Positions 16,350-25,254 of a DNA stretch of 64,000 bases are shown one piece after another; the stretch's first letter is position 1, and each line of letters starts with the position of its first letter. Origin of the DNA: Leptolyngbya sp. FACHB-60 (GTDB lineage: Bacteria; Cyanobacteriota; Cyanobacteriia; Phormidesmidales; Phormidesmidaceae); the NCBI RefSeq assembly GCF_014695775.1, contig NZ_JACJOX010000049.1:124001-188000 (forward strand). The letters run 5' to 3'. The position numbers and the translations under genes were made by a program. A model generated the notes under the pieces. That model was given only the letters and a program-made list of their open reading frames with translations, had not been told where the DNA came from and did not search any database.

Positions 16350-17240
16350 ATGGCAGCGTGTGACAACAATCCGTTTCTGACCCTCAAAGCCCGGCTGGTT
16401 GTGGTGGCATTTTTTGCTATTTCCACGAGCTTGGCCCTGGTATTTGGCACCCTGGGTGCCCTAGAGCTGCTGCCCCTAGAGGGAGACGACCCAATTCTGG
16501 CACCTATTCTCTACAGCCTAATCTTCTTGGGTTTGTGTGGGTCTATTTTGCTGGCAGCTCGGCGATCGCCCCTGCACCTGCCCGCTCTACTCGGTTCCTG
16601 GCCCAGACGGCTGGCCTGGGTGCAGCTGCTGTGGCTGGTGGTAGGAGTATTTCTATTTTTGCGGGGGACATTTCAGGTGTCATACCTGGGTCTATCTGTG
16701 GTGGCCCCGGGGCTAGTGGAGGCCACGCTGCGGCAATCGCTGCTGCTGTCGGCTGAGCAAGCGACCGAGCCGAGTCTCTACAATGGGCTGATGCTGTTTT
16801 CGGTGCTGTTGGTGAGGCCCATTACCGAAGAATTTATCTTTCGCGGTGTGCTGCTGCATCGTTGGGGGGTGAAGTGGGGGGTGCGCCCGGCCATTGTGCT
16901 GACCTCGCTGCTGTTTGGGGTGCTGCACTCTGATTTGATTGGGCTGTTTGTGTTTGGGGTGGTGATGTCGCTGCTGTACCTGAGCACGCGATCGCTGCTG
17001 GTGCCCATGGTGGCCCACGCTATCAACAATGCGATCGCCTCAGGCATCAACATTTTGGCCAACCAACCTACCGCCAACGCCATTGACGCCTTGGCGGAGT
17101 TTCGCGCCAGCTGGTGGCTAGGGGTGCTCTGCCTGCTGGTGTCGGCCCCCTGGATCTTGCGCTACGTAGTCTATCACTGGCCAGAGCGGCGGGCGATGCT
17201 GCCCTACTTTGCCAACCAGGGCTGCCGCCGGCTTGGGTAA
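16350..17240 (+). CDS. CPBP family intramembrane metalloprotease
   Basis: 296 residues with about eight hydrophobic helices. The CPBP (Abi/CAAX-type) catalytic motifs are present: EEFIFR at residues 160-165 (Glu160, Glu161, Arg165), FGVLH with His193, and HAINN with His223 and Asn226/227. These form the glutamate/histidine site in the membrane. Substrate is unknown; cyanobacteria have many such paralogues. It stands alone on the plus strand, divergent from the cyclase gene. Confidence 0.92.
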   Translation: MAACDNNPFLTLKARLVVVAFFAISTSLALVFGTLGALELLPLEGDDPILAPILYSLIFLGLCGSILLAARRSPLHLPALLGSWPRRLAWVQLLWLVVGVFLFLRGTFQVSYLGLSVVAPGLVEATLRQSLLLSAEQATEPSLYNGLMLFSVLLVRPITEEFIFRGVLLHRWGVKWGVRPAIVLTSLLFGVLHSDLIGLFVFGVVMSLLYLSTRSLLVPMVAHAINNAIASGINILANQPTANAIDALAEFRASWWLGVLCLLVSAPWILRYVVYHWPERRAMLPYFANQGCRRLG

Positions 17241-17667
17241 TACTACCGACCCCGTCCTTCCTCGCCTGGGGAAAGTTGGCGATGTTACGTAATTCCCTGG
17301 ACGCCGCCAGGGGCGAAACCGAAGAGAATAAATTTAATTCTGAAGAACGCAAGCAGCTCAGCTCAGTGGCTCACTTGGGGGCATTTGAACCTGAGAGCTG
17401 GTCTGTTTGAGAAGCGTCCTTACAGGTAATGTGTCTGGCTCCAGGGGGCTTTCAGGGGTCAGACACTTTTATTATTTGGGTGGTTCACGCAGGTGGATGC
17501 CCCGGTTGTGTGGTCCTGTAGCAGCGTCCTTCTCCTTTGGGAGGGGGACGCTGTTGTTTTGGAGCGGTTCTGCGATCGTCGAAGACTGGCCAAAGGCCAA
17601 CGCAGGGGGGGGGATCTGCCCTACAGTGGGCTAGGGTAAAACCCGCCTACTGCTCCGGAGTCTGCCG
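17241..17667. other. Intergenic region with one strong hairpin
   Basis: About 430 bases between the CPBP and acyltransferase genes. Apart from the hairpin at 17431-17466 nothing is recognised. An open frame runs through it but has no protein-like character. Confidence 0.5.
17431..17475 (+). terminator. Candidate terminator hairpin
   Basis: GTGTCTG at 17431-17437 pairs with CAGACAC at 17460-17466, extended inward by G-T, C-G, T-G, C-G, C-G pairs to about 12 bp, and followed by TTTTATTATTT. It lies about 190 bases after the CPBP stop, so it may end that transcript or a leader of the next gene. Confidence 0.5.
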
Positions 17668-19098
17668 TTGCCTCAGCTCAATCGTGCCCAGCCGCCCCTC
17701 GGCTTTATTCCTCCCCGCTACAAGCCCTGGGTCGTGCAGGGCTGCTACATCGTGCTGCCCCTGATGCTACGGCTGCGGCTGCGGCCCTGGCTGCCGGCGG
17801 GCATTTGGCCAGTCACCTGTCACAACCCTGAGGTGCTAGCGGAGTGCTTTCGCCAGTTTCAGACGGGCAAAATTCGGCTGATGATGGCTTTTCGCCATAG
17901 CCAGGTGGACGACCCGCTGTGCCTGTCATACCTATTTTCGCGTCTGGTGCCTCGGGCCGCCCGGCAAAAAGGCTTTAGCCTCAAGCGCCCGCTGCACAGC
18001 TTTTTTATGTATGACCGGGGCATGCCTTTATGGGCGGGGCGCTGGCTAGGCTGGTTTTTTGCCGCCATTGGGGGCATTCCGGTGCACCGGGGTCGGCGGC
18101 TCGATCTCAAGGCCCTCAAAGCCGTGCGCGAACGGATGATGAACGCGCCGCTGCCGGTAACGATTGCCCCCGAGGGTGCCACCAACGGCCACGGCGAAGT
18201 GATCAGCGATCTGGAACCCGGCACGGCTCAGCTAGCCTTTTGGGCGGTAGAAGATCTGCAAAAGGCCGGGCGATCGGAGCAGGTACTGCTGCTACCGGTG
18301 GGGTTGCGCTATATTTACCCTCACCCTGACTGGGCAGCTCTCAACCGGTTGCTGGCTCAGCTTGAGACTGACTGTGGTCTGCCGGTGCAGTCGTTTAGTG
18401 AGCCGACGGCCATGGGGCCAGAGGACTACTATCCTCGGCTGCTGACCCTAGGACAGCATCTGCTGGGCCGATTAGAGCAGTTCTACCAGCGGTTCTACGG
18501 CCTGCAACCCGCCACCGAGCCTGAAAATTCTGAACATCCCGCCTCGATCGCCCAGCGGTTGAGTCCCCTGTTAGATGGCTCCCTCAAGATCGGGGAGCGG
18601 TTCTTCGCCCTGCCCCATACGGGGACTCTGGTGACCCGCTGCCGCCGCCTAGAGGAGGCGGGGTGGGCCTACATCTACCGCGAAGACATTGCTGGCCTGG
18701 AGCAGCTCTCGGCCTTCGATCGCGGCTTGGCCAACTGGATGTCGGAGGAAGCTACCCTACACATGCGACATATGCGCTTGGTGGAGAGCTTTGTGGCGGT
18801 GACGGGCACCTACGTAAAAGACAAGCCTACCTTTGAGCGCTTCGCCGAAACTACGCTGATTCTCTTTGATCTGGTGGAACGGGTGAAGGGGACAAGAGTG
18901 CCTAAGCGTCCCCAGTTGGGTACCCGTCAGGCGGTAATTAGCCTGGGGGAGCCGATGAACATTAGCGATCGCTGGTCTGACTATGCCGAGTCGCGACGAT
19001 CGGCCAAGGCGGCGGTGGAGACGTTGACGGCAGATATTCAATCCGCCCTAGAGGAGCTGATTTTGACGGCTGGTGCTGCCAGGGGAGAGACGTCATGA
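17668..19098 (+). CDS. PlsC-like acyltransferase family protein
   Basis: 476 residues. The N-terminal half holds a lysophosphatidic-acid-acyltransferase-like domain: RHSQVDD gives the HX4D dyad (His77, Asp82), GGIPVHRGRRLD is the glycerophosphate-binding block, and APEGATNG is the EGT-type block. The C-terminal half (about 290-476) is a helical extension seen in long cyanobacterial homologues. The acyl acceptor cannot be told from sequence. The called start is TTG at 17668, with CCGGAG about 8 bases upstream; a different start is possible. The SDR gene follows 36 bases later on the same strand, so an operon is likely. Confidence 0.83.
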   Translation: MPQLNRAQPPLGFIPPRYKPWVVQGCYIVLPLMLRLRLRPWLPAGIWPVTCHNPEVLAECFRQFQTGKIRLMMAFRHSQVDDPLCLSYLFSRLVPRAARQKGFSLKRPLHSFFMYDRGMPLWAGRWLGWFFAAIGGIPVHRGRRLDLKALKAVRERMMNAPLPVTIAPEGATNGHGEVISDLEPGTAQLAFWAVEDLQKAGRSEQVLLLPVGLRYIYPHPDWAALNRLLAQLETDCGLPVQSFSEPTAMGPEDYYPRLLTLGQHLLGRLEQFYQRFYGLQPATEPENSEHPASIAQRLSPLLDGSLKIGERFFALPHTGTLVTRCRRLEEAGWAYIYREDIAGLEQLSAFDRGLANWMSEEATLHMRHMRLVESFVAVTGTYVKDKPTFERFAETTLILFDLVERVKGTRVPKRPQLGTRQAVISLGEPMNISDRWSDYAESRRSAKAAVETLTADIQSALEELILTAGAARGETS

Positions 19099-19134
19099 TC
19101 CAGGGATTTAACACTGTGGAATGGGCGGGCCGCC

Positions 19135-19905
19135 ATGACTGCTGAATTGTTCCAAAGCGATCGCCAAGTTGCTCTAGTGGTAGGCGCTAGCCAGGGCATT
19201 GGCCTGGGCTTTGTGCGGCAGCTGCTGGCCGATAGGCGCTTTGAGCGGGTGTACGGCACCTACCGTCGGTCCGAGACGGCCCAGGGGCTGTTAGCGCTGG
19301 TCGAACAGTCGCCCCAGCTCACGTGTCTGCCAGTGGATGTCACCGATGAGGGCACGATCGAGGGGGCGATCGCCCACATCCAAACCCTGACCCCTCGGCT
19401 GCATCGGGTGGTGTACTGCGTCGGAGTGCTCCACGACGGCGACTTTCAACCTGAAAAGAGCTTGCGGCAACTCACCAGCGAAAATTTGATGCGATCTTAT
19501 CAGGTCAATGCCGTAGGGGCAGCACTCTTGGCCAAGCATCTGCTGCCGGTGCTCAAGCACGACCAGGCTAGCCTGTTTGCCGCTATTTCAGCCAAGGTGG
19601 GCAGCATCGGCGACAACCGTCTGGGGGGCTGGTATGGGTACCGGGCTTCTAAGGCAGCGTTGAATATGTTCATAAAAACTGCCTCTTTGGAGTACGCTCG
19701 CCGCAGCCCCAACACCACCCTGGCTCTGCTGCACCCCGGCACTACCGATACCCGCCTGTCGGAGCCCTTTCAGCGAGGGGTGCCGCCAGAAAAGCTGTTT
19801 TCAGTAGAGCGCACGGTAGCGCAGCTCATGGCGGTGATGGACGGCCTCACCCCCGCCGACAGCGGCGAATTTTTTAGCTGGGATGGCAGCCGTCTGCCGT
19901 GGTAG
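19135..19905 (+). CDS. Short-chain dehydrogenase/reductase, C-factor-like
   Basis: 256 residues. The nucleotide-binding motif GASQGIG is at 17-23, the catalytic Ser is about 152 (AAISAKVGS), and the YXXXK motif is Tyr169/Lys173 (YRASK). LLHPGTTDTRLSEPF and the WDGSRLPW ending match the CsgA/C-factor-like SDR subfamily. It is an NAD(P)-dependent oxidoreductase of unknown substrate. Its place directly after the acyltransferase suggests lipid or fatty-acyl metabolism, but that is inference. Confidence 0.9.
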   Translation: MTAELFQSDRQVALVVGASQGIGLGFVRQLLADRRFERVYGTYRRSETAQGLLALVEQSPQLTCLPVDVTDEGTIEGAIAHIQTLTPRLHRVVYCVGVLHDGDFQPEKSLRQLTSENLMRSYQVNAVGAALLAKHLLPVLKHDQASLFAAISAKVGSIGDNRLGGWYGYRASKAALNMFIKTASLEYARRSPNTTLALLHPGTTDTRLSEPFQRGVPPEKLFSVERTVAQLMAVMDGLTPADSGEFFSWDGSRLPW

Positions 19906-20005
19906 GGCCAGGCTTCCACAGACTTCTGGGGTTGTTGCAGGCTAGAGCGGAGGCTATTCTTAGGCCATTGACCGGCATTTGGGAATCATCGGTGAGGGAC
20001 GCGCA

Positions 20006-20608
20006 ATGGATCTAAGCCTTATGAATCTACAACTGTTGGAGAGCATTGGCCTGGGCCTGGGTCTGGGGGTGGCTGCCGGGTTTCGGGTGGTGGTGCCCTT
20101 TTGGGTGCTGAGTGCTGCCGCTCTGTTTGGCCACCTGACGCTGGCCAGTGGCATAACTTGGTTGGGGAGTACTACGGCCTTTGTGAGTCTTTCTATTGCC
20201 TTGGTGGTCGAAATTTTGGCCTACAGCGTGCCCTGGCTCGACAACGTGATTGACACGGTGGCGCTGCCGGTGGCGGCGGTGGCGGGCACACTGCTGATGG
20301 CGATCGCGGCTAACCAACTCGATCCTTTTGCCCAGTGGAGCGTTGCGATCGTGGCTGGGGGTGGGGCCGCCGCTACGGTGAAGGGGTTAAATGGCCTGAC
20401 CCGCCTGGTTTCCACTGCCACCACGGGCGGCGCGACGAACCTGATTATTGCTGGGGTGGAGCTAGTGGGGGCGATCGTGATCTCGCTGCTGGCTCTGGTG
20501 GCCCCCATTGTCATGTTTGTGCTGGTGCTGGCCTGCTTTATTCTGCTGGTGCGGTTTGTGATCAAAGCTTTTTATCGCTCGAAAAAAACAGCTCCAGACG
20601 CTGAATAA
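20006..20608 (+). CDS. DUF4126 domain membrane protein
   Basis: 200 residues from the ATG at 20006 (a TTG at 19979 is possible; GAGGGAC at 19994-20000 fits the ATG). ESIGLGLGLGVAAGFRVVVPFWVLS at the N-terminus and the YSVPWLDNVIDTVALPVAAVAGTLL block are typical of DUF4126. Five to six membrane helices are predicted. Function unknown. Convergent with the alpha-amylase gene. Confidence 0.88.
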   Translation: MDLSLMNLQLLESIGLGLGLGVAAGFRVVVPFWVLSAAALFGHLTLASGITWLGSTTAFVSLSIALVVEILAYSVPWLDNVIDTVALPVAAVAGTLLMAIAANQLDPFAQWSVAIVAGGGAAATVKGLNGLTRLVSTATTGGATNLIIAGVELVGAIVISLLALVAPIVMFVLVLACFILLVRFVIKAFYRSKKTAPDAE

Positions 20609-20656
20609 CGAGCATTCAACCAGCGTTACGTCTGATGCCAAGCCCAGATTATTTGG

Positions 20657-22192
20657 CTAGCGGCCGAGCTTTGCCTCCACGTGAATAGCTAGGGCGGTCA
20701 TTTCGGGTAGGGTGGCGGTAAATTGCCCAGCGCGGTTGACTAGCACGACTTTGGCATTGTTGGCACAGGCGGTGCCGTCGGCGCTTAACCCACCCTGAAC
20801 CACGTTGCAGTAGCGGCCCTGGGGCAGCTGGGTTTGAAAGGTGTGGGTCAGCGGTTGGGCCTCGCGGTTGATGACTACAAAGCCGCGATCGCCCCGACCA
20901 AAGGCGATCTGATTGGCCTGGTTGCTCCACCAGTCGGTGACTTTGGCTACAGGCTGGGTGGCGTTGCGAAAGCCGACCATGCCAGCGATAGCAGGCCAGC
21001 GGTGCTCGCAGACCCATGCACCAAAGCAGTTGGCCTGGCCATTTTGGTAGACGGGGCGAGTGGTGCCGTCGGCGTCAGCGGGTGGCCCCTGTTCGGAGTC
21101 GTCAAAGGCAAAGCTCGACATCACCTGGGGTTTGCCGTAGGGAAAGGCCAGCATAAACACGTTGGCCAAGGCGTAGAGGTCGCCGTTTTTGTAGGTAAGG
21201 TAATCGCCGCCGCCGCCGTGGCCCCGCTGTTTGTCGTGGTTGTCGGTAAAAATTACCGCCTGGTTAGAGGGGGCCAGGCCCCAGCCCTCGCCCAGGGTTT
21301 GCAAGTTGGCCAGGGTTTGGCCCTCCAGCCCTAGAAAGGCCTCGCCCATAAAGCGGCCATACTTAAAATCGAGCACATTGCCGCTGTCGTAGTAGTCCTG
21401 TTTGCGGATAGCCTCGGTGCCGGGGTCGATCACTTCTTGGTAAATATAGAGATCGGTTTCTGGATGGCGATCGCGCAGTTGCCCTAAAATCTGTCCCAGC
21501 TCTTCGTTGCGGATGTGCTTGGCGGCATCGATGCGAAAGCCTGCTACGCCCATATCGACCAGTTCGCTCATGTAGTTGACGATGGTGGTCTGCACCGGCT
21601 CAGAGCTGGTATTGAGGTCGGCCAAGCCCACTAGCTCGCACTGGGTGACATTTTCGGCGTTGTAGTAGTTGATCACGGGCTGACGGCAGTCGTTGAAGTC
21701 TTCGGGGGCGTAAAGGTCGGGATAGTCGTACTTGCTAAACCGGGTACCGGCGCTGCCCACCCCACTCTCAAACCCAGTCATGTGGTTGATGACGGCATCG
21801 GCATAGATGGCGACCCCGGCCTTCCCGCAGCGATCGATCATGGCTTGCAGATCGGTGCGGCTGCCGCTGCGGCTTTCGAGCTGATAGCTGACTACCTGGT
21901 ATCGTTGCCACCAGGGATAGTCATAGTCGGCCAAGACAATATGCTCGTGGGGCGGCGAAATTTGCACCGCCCGATAGCCGTTGGGGCCGAGGTAGGTTTC
22001 GCACTCAGTAGCAATGTCGTTCCAGGTCCATTCAAATAGGTGCACCAGGGTAGTCGGTGGGGCCGCTTCAATCGGAGCCTGGGTCGCTGAGATTTCAGAA
22101 GACAGTGCCGGCACTAAAGCACTGGGGGAAAGTAGCATCACTAGTCCCAACAGGCTACTGGCTGAGACTGCACCCAAGACGATTTTCCACAT
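20657..22192 (-). CDS. Secreted alpha-amylase, animal-type GH13
   Basis: 511 residues from the ATG at 22192, starting with a signal-like MWKIVLGAVSASSLLGLVML. An ATG at 22267 would add 25 residues. It is a retaining endo-1,4-alpha-glucanase of family GH13. Conserved regions: YADAVINHM; GFRIDAAKH with nucleophile Asp222; YQEV with acid/base Glu253; FTDNHD with Asp320. The blocks LFEWTWNDIA, AVQISPP, PWWQRYQ and NHDKQRGHGG are those of the animal/actinomycete type. Arg220 and Asn318 match two chloride ligands of animal amylases; the third, Arg337 in pig enzyme, is Gln356 here, predicting chloride independence. Confidence 0.92.
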   Translation of the reverse strand: MWKIVLGAVSASSLLGLVMLLSPSALVPALSSEISATQAPIEAAPPTTLVHLFEWTWNDIATECETYLGPNGYRAVQISPPHEHIVLADYDYPWWQRYQVVSYQLESRSGSRTDLQAMIDRCGKAGVAIYADAVINHMTGFESGVGSAGTRFSKYDYPDLYAPEDFNDCRQPVINYYNAENVTQCELVGLADLNTSSEPVQTTIVNYMSELVDMGVAGFRIDAAKHIRNEELGQILGQLRDRHPETDLYIYQEVIDPGTEAIRKQDYYDSGNVLDFKYGRFMGEAFLGLEGQTLANLQTLGEGWGLAPSNQAVIFTDNHDKQRGHGGGGDYLTYKNGDLYALANVFMLAFPYGKPQVMSSFAFDDSEQGPPADADGTTRPVYQNGQANCFGAWVCEHRWPAIAGMVGFRNATQPVAKVTDWWSNQANQIAFGRGDRGFVVINREAQPLTHTFQTQLPQGRYCNVVQGGLSADGTACANNAKVVLVNRAGQFTATLPEMTALAIHVEAKLGR

Positions 22193-22413
22193 AGAGGTAT
22201 TTTGGTCTAAAACCGTATAAAATCCACGTTTTCGAGCAATAGCCTTGACTATTGTCACCGCTATCATGCACTTCCAACCCGCAAAAGTAACCCTTCCCCG
22301 CTTAGGCCCCTTTTGGCTAAAGAGAGTTCGGCTAGGGCTACCATCCAGGCGAGGGAGGAGTACGTATCACTAGCAGTCATTATGGTGCCAGAGAGTGGCC
22401 GAGGAGGGAGACT

Positions 22414-24630
22414 GTGGACCAGCGAACGAAGGGGCGATCGCCTGAAAAATCAATATTTGCGGCTATAGGGCGCTGGTCTTACCGCTACCGGGGGCTGGTT
22501 TTGGCCCTGTGGGTGGGGCTGCTGGTGCTGGGCGGTGTGTTTGCCCCCCGCCTCGACAGCGTGCTGCACGGCACCGGCACCACCTATGAAGCGGGTGCCG
22601 CCGCCACCGATCGCATTCTCGAAGATCGCTTGGGCATAGACCCCAACGCCCTCACCCTGGTGTTTGAGTACGACGGCAGTCGCCCTGCGAATGTACAACC
22701 CTTAACGAACGAAATTGGCGCGCTCCCAGCGGTTGAGTCGGTTGGCCCAGTGGCCGCTGCACCCGGCACCACCACCGATGGAAACTTAGTGGACTACCGC
22801 TCCCTCAGCCTTGACGGTGAGGGGAGCAGCACAAATGCGGCGATCGCCGATGTTCTGACCCTGCTCGATGCCGAAACCCCCGCTGGGGTGACCAGCTACC
22901 TGGCTGGCAAATCCGTGGTTGACTATGAGGCCCAGGTAATCAGCAAAAAAGACCTGGTGCGAGCCGAGGCGCTGTCGCTACCCCTGACTTTGGTGGCGCT
23001 GGTGTTTATCTTTGGCTCGGTGGTGGCGGCGCTGCTGCCGGTGGCCATGGCGATCGCCACGGTGACAGTGACCATGGGCTTGATCTACGCCATCGCCCAG
23101 TTTTCTGACGTCTCCATTTTTGCCGTCACCCTGACCACCATGCTGGGGCTGGGGGTTGGCATCGACTTTACCCTGGTGATGGTCAGCCGCTTTCGGGAAG
23201 AGCTGGCCCATCGCACTGTCCCTGAGGCGGTGGCAGAGACCATGGCCACCGCTGGGGAGGCGGTGTTTTACTCAGGGCTGACCACTTGCATTGGACTGTT
23301 AAGTTTGCTGCTGTTTCCGGTGGTGCTACTGCGATCGCTGGGGATAGCTGGGTCACTGGTGATTTTGATATCGGTGCTGGCGGCGCTTACCCTGGTGCCG
23401 GCGCTGCTGGGGGTGCTGGGCCTGCAAATCAACCGCTGGCGACTGTTTACCCCGCGAGAAAACAGCGGCTTTTGGAGCTGGTTTCCCCGCTGGGTGATTC
23501 GCTACCGGCTGCTGGCGGTAGCTGCTGTGGTCGCGATCGTGGTAACGCTCACCTCGCCCTTTTGGTCAGCCCAGTGGGGGGTGGGGGATGTGCGCGTGTT
23601 GCCCGCTACGGCCCAGGCCCGCCAGGGTGTTGAAGTGCTGGAGGACGCCTTTGGCGTAGGGCGCACGACTCCCATTTTGCTGGCGGTTACCACCGAAACT
23701 GGCAGCAGTGTCCTAGTGCCTGACGCGGTAGAGGTGCTTTACAACTGGGTCGCTTCCCTCGAAGGCGACGATCGCGTCGCTAGCGTACAGAGCCTCTTCA
23801 ACCTCGACCCTAGCCTGGATCTGGCGGCCTACCAGCAGCTCTATCGGGCTCCCGATCGCATTCCCCTGCCCCCGGTGGCCGCGTCGGTGGCCCAGCTCAG
23901 CAACGGCGACACCACCTTAATTTCTGTCACCAGCGCCACCGACAGCAACGATCCGCAGTCGCGGGAGCTGGTGCGCGAGCTGCGGCGGCAGCGACTGCCA
24001 GGGTTGTCTGTGAGTGTCGGTGGCGAAACTGCCAAGAGTCTCGACACCATCGATGTGATTGGGCAGCTGGCTCCCTGGGCGATCGCCGCGATTTTTCTCG
24101 TCACCTTCATCTCGCTCACCCTGCTGTTTGGCTCGGTGGTGATGCCGCTCAAGGCCATTTTCCTCAACATCATGTCGATTGGGGCGTCGTTTGGGGCGCT
24201 AGTGTTTATCTTTCAGCAGGGGCACTTTCAAAACTTGCTGGGCTTTACCCCCGTGGGCTATCTGGATATTCTGCTGCCGATTGTGCTGTTTTGCGTGCTG
24301 TTTGGGCTCTCGATGGACTACGAGGTATTTTTGCTGGCCCGCATTAAAGAGGCCTACGACAGCACGGGCAACAATACCGACTCCATTATTGAAGGGCTGG
24401 AATGTACCGGCAGCATCATCACCAGTTCGGCCCTGCTGACCATCATCGTCACGGCCTCCTTTGCGTTTACCAGCATTATTTTTGTTAAGGCGTTGGGGCT
24501 GGGCATTGCGATCGCCGTATTCATCGATTCAACGCTGATTCGGGCTGTGCTGGTGCCCGCCAGCATGCGCCTCATGGGCCACTGGAACTGGTGGTCCCCC
24601 ACTTGGAAGAAGCGATCTTTTTCTAGCTGA
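22414..24630 (+). CDS. MMPL family RND transporter
   Basis: 738 residues with the MMPL/RND layout: one N-terminal helix (GLVLALWVGLLVLGGVFAP), a periplasmic loop, six helices (about 185-350), a second helix-loop module, and six final helices. GVGIDFTLVMVSRFREEL and FGLSMDYEVFLLARIKEAY are the duplicated family motifs; the Asp residues in helices 4 and 10 carry protons. Such proteins export lipids or drugs. The start is GTG at 22414 with GAGGGAG upstream. It is divergent from the alpha-amylase gene. Confidence 0.93.
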   Translation: MDQRTKGRSPEKSIFAAIGRWSYRYRGLVLALWVGLLVLGGVFAPRLDSVLHGTGTTYEAGAAATDRILEDRLGIDPNALTLVFEYDGSRPANVQPLTNEIGALPAVESVGPVAAAPGTTTDGNLVDYRSLSLDGEGSSTNAAIADVLTLLDAETPAGVTSYLAGKSVVDYEAQVISKKDLVRAEALSLPLTLVALVFIFGSVVAALLPVAMAIATVTVTMGLIYAIAQFSDVSIFAVTLTTMLGLGVGIDFTLVMVSRFREELAHRTVPEAVAETMATAGEAVFYSGLTTCIGLLSLLLFPVVLLRSLGIAGSLVILISVLAALTLVPALLGVLGLQINRWRLFTPRENSGFWSWFPRWVIRYRLLAVAAVVAIVVTLTSPFWSAQWGVGDVRVLPATAQARQGVEVLEDAFGVGRTTPILLAVTTETGSSVLVPDAVEVLYNWVASLEGDDRVASVQSLFNLDPSLDLAAYQQLYRAPDRIPLPPVAASVAQLSNGDTTLISVTSATDSNDPQSRELVRELRRQRLPGLSVSVGGETAKSLDTIDVIGQLAPWAIAAIFLVTFISLTLLFGSVVMPLKAIFLNIMSIGASFGALVFIFQQGHFQNLLGFTPVGYLDILLPIVLFCVLFGLSMDYEVFLLARIKEAYDSTGNNTDSIIEGLECTGSIITSSALLTIIVTASFAFTSIIFVKALGLGIAIAVFIDSTLIRAVLVPASMRLMGHWNWWSPTWKKRSFSS

Positions 24631-24827
24631 GCTAAATTCAGAGTAGGCCTAATGCAACTGTTCTATCAGCGGCTGGGGTTCCTTGGGATGAGCTGTTGTG
24701 AGCACCTCTGGGCAGTCAGCGAACCTACTACAAAACCTACAGAACGGTCCTGAGCAGAGTCGTTGCTTGGTCTCTTTCCAGAAGCAAGGGTGCGTCTTTC
24801 ACTATCCATCTAACCCCCAGATTCCCC

Positions 24828-24995
24828 ATGTTTTTCCCACTTTGTGCCCCCCCTTCCGCCGAATCTCGCCGCCAGTACCAGCGCTATAAGTTAGAGATGA
24901 TGAAATCCTGGCGCGATTCCCTAGAAGCCCGTCTAGCCGCCCTCAATGCTGCAATCAGTACCGTGGAGCAGCAGATTAGCCAGGAAGGCGAATAG
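24828..24995 (+). CDS. Small coiled-coil protein, 55 residues
   Basis: A 55-residue frame beginning MFFPLCAPPSAESRRQYQRY, followed by a helical, heptad-patterned stretch (LEMMKSWRDSLEARLAALNA then AISTVEQQISQE). It is too patterned for chance, and resembles small cyanobacterial proteins of similar length that I remember without a name. No signal or membrane helix. It starts about 200 bases after the MMPL gene and ends exactly where the fold-back repeat begins. Function unknown. Confidence 0.65.
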   Translation: MFFPLCAPPSAESRRQYQRYKLEMMKSWRDSLEARLAALNAAISTVEQQISQEGE

Positions 24996-25120
24996 GGGGA
25001 TGAGGGAGGTAAGGGAGGTGGGGGAGATGAGGCGGGGATGACGGAAACTCTCTCGTTTTCCTCACTTCCCTATCTCCCCCGCTTCCTTATCTTCCCTATC
25101 TCTCTCATCCCTCCAATCGA
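24996..25120. repeat. Polypurine/polypyrimidine fold-back repeat
   Basis: The left half is a G/A-rich series (GGGATGAGGGAGGTAAGGGA, GGTGGGGGAGATGAGG) and the right half is C/T-rich with the imperfect complement (TATCTCCCCCGCTTCC, CTATCTCTCTCATCCCTCC). The two can pair over about 45 bases as a long imperfect hairpin around CGGAAACTCTCTCG. It follows directly after the small-protein stop and could end transcription in both directions. Confidence 0.75.
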
Positions 25121-25254
25121 AGGGATTGGCTACAGTTTTCTTCGATGGGCTAGGGAAACTACACTTTTTGCCGTCCCAGTCCCCTAGGATATGACCTGGG
25201 CGGATACGGTCGCGGCTCCGCTAGCCATCTTCGTTTTGGGTTGCTCCGCTGGTT

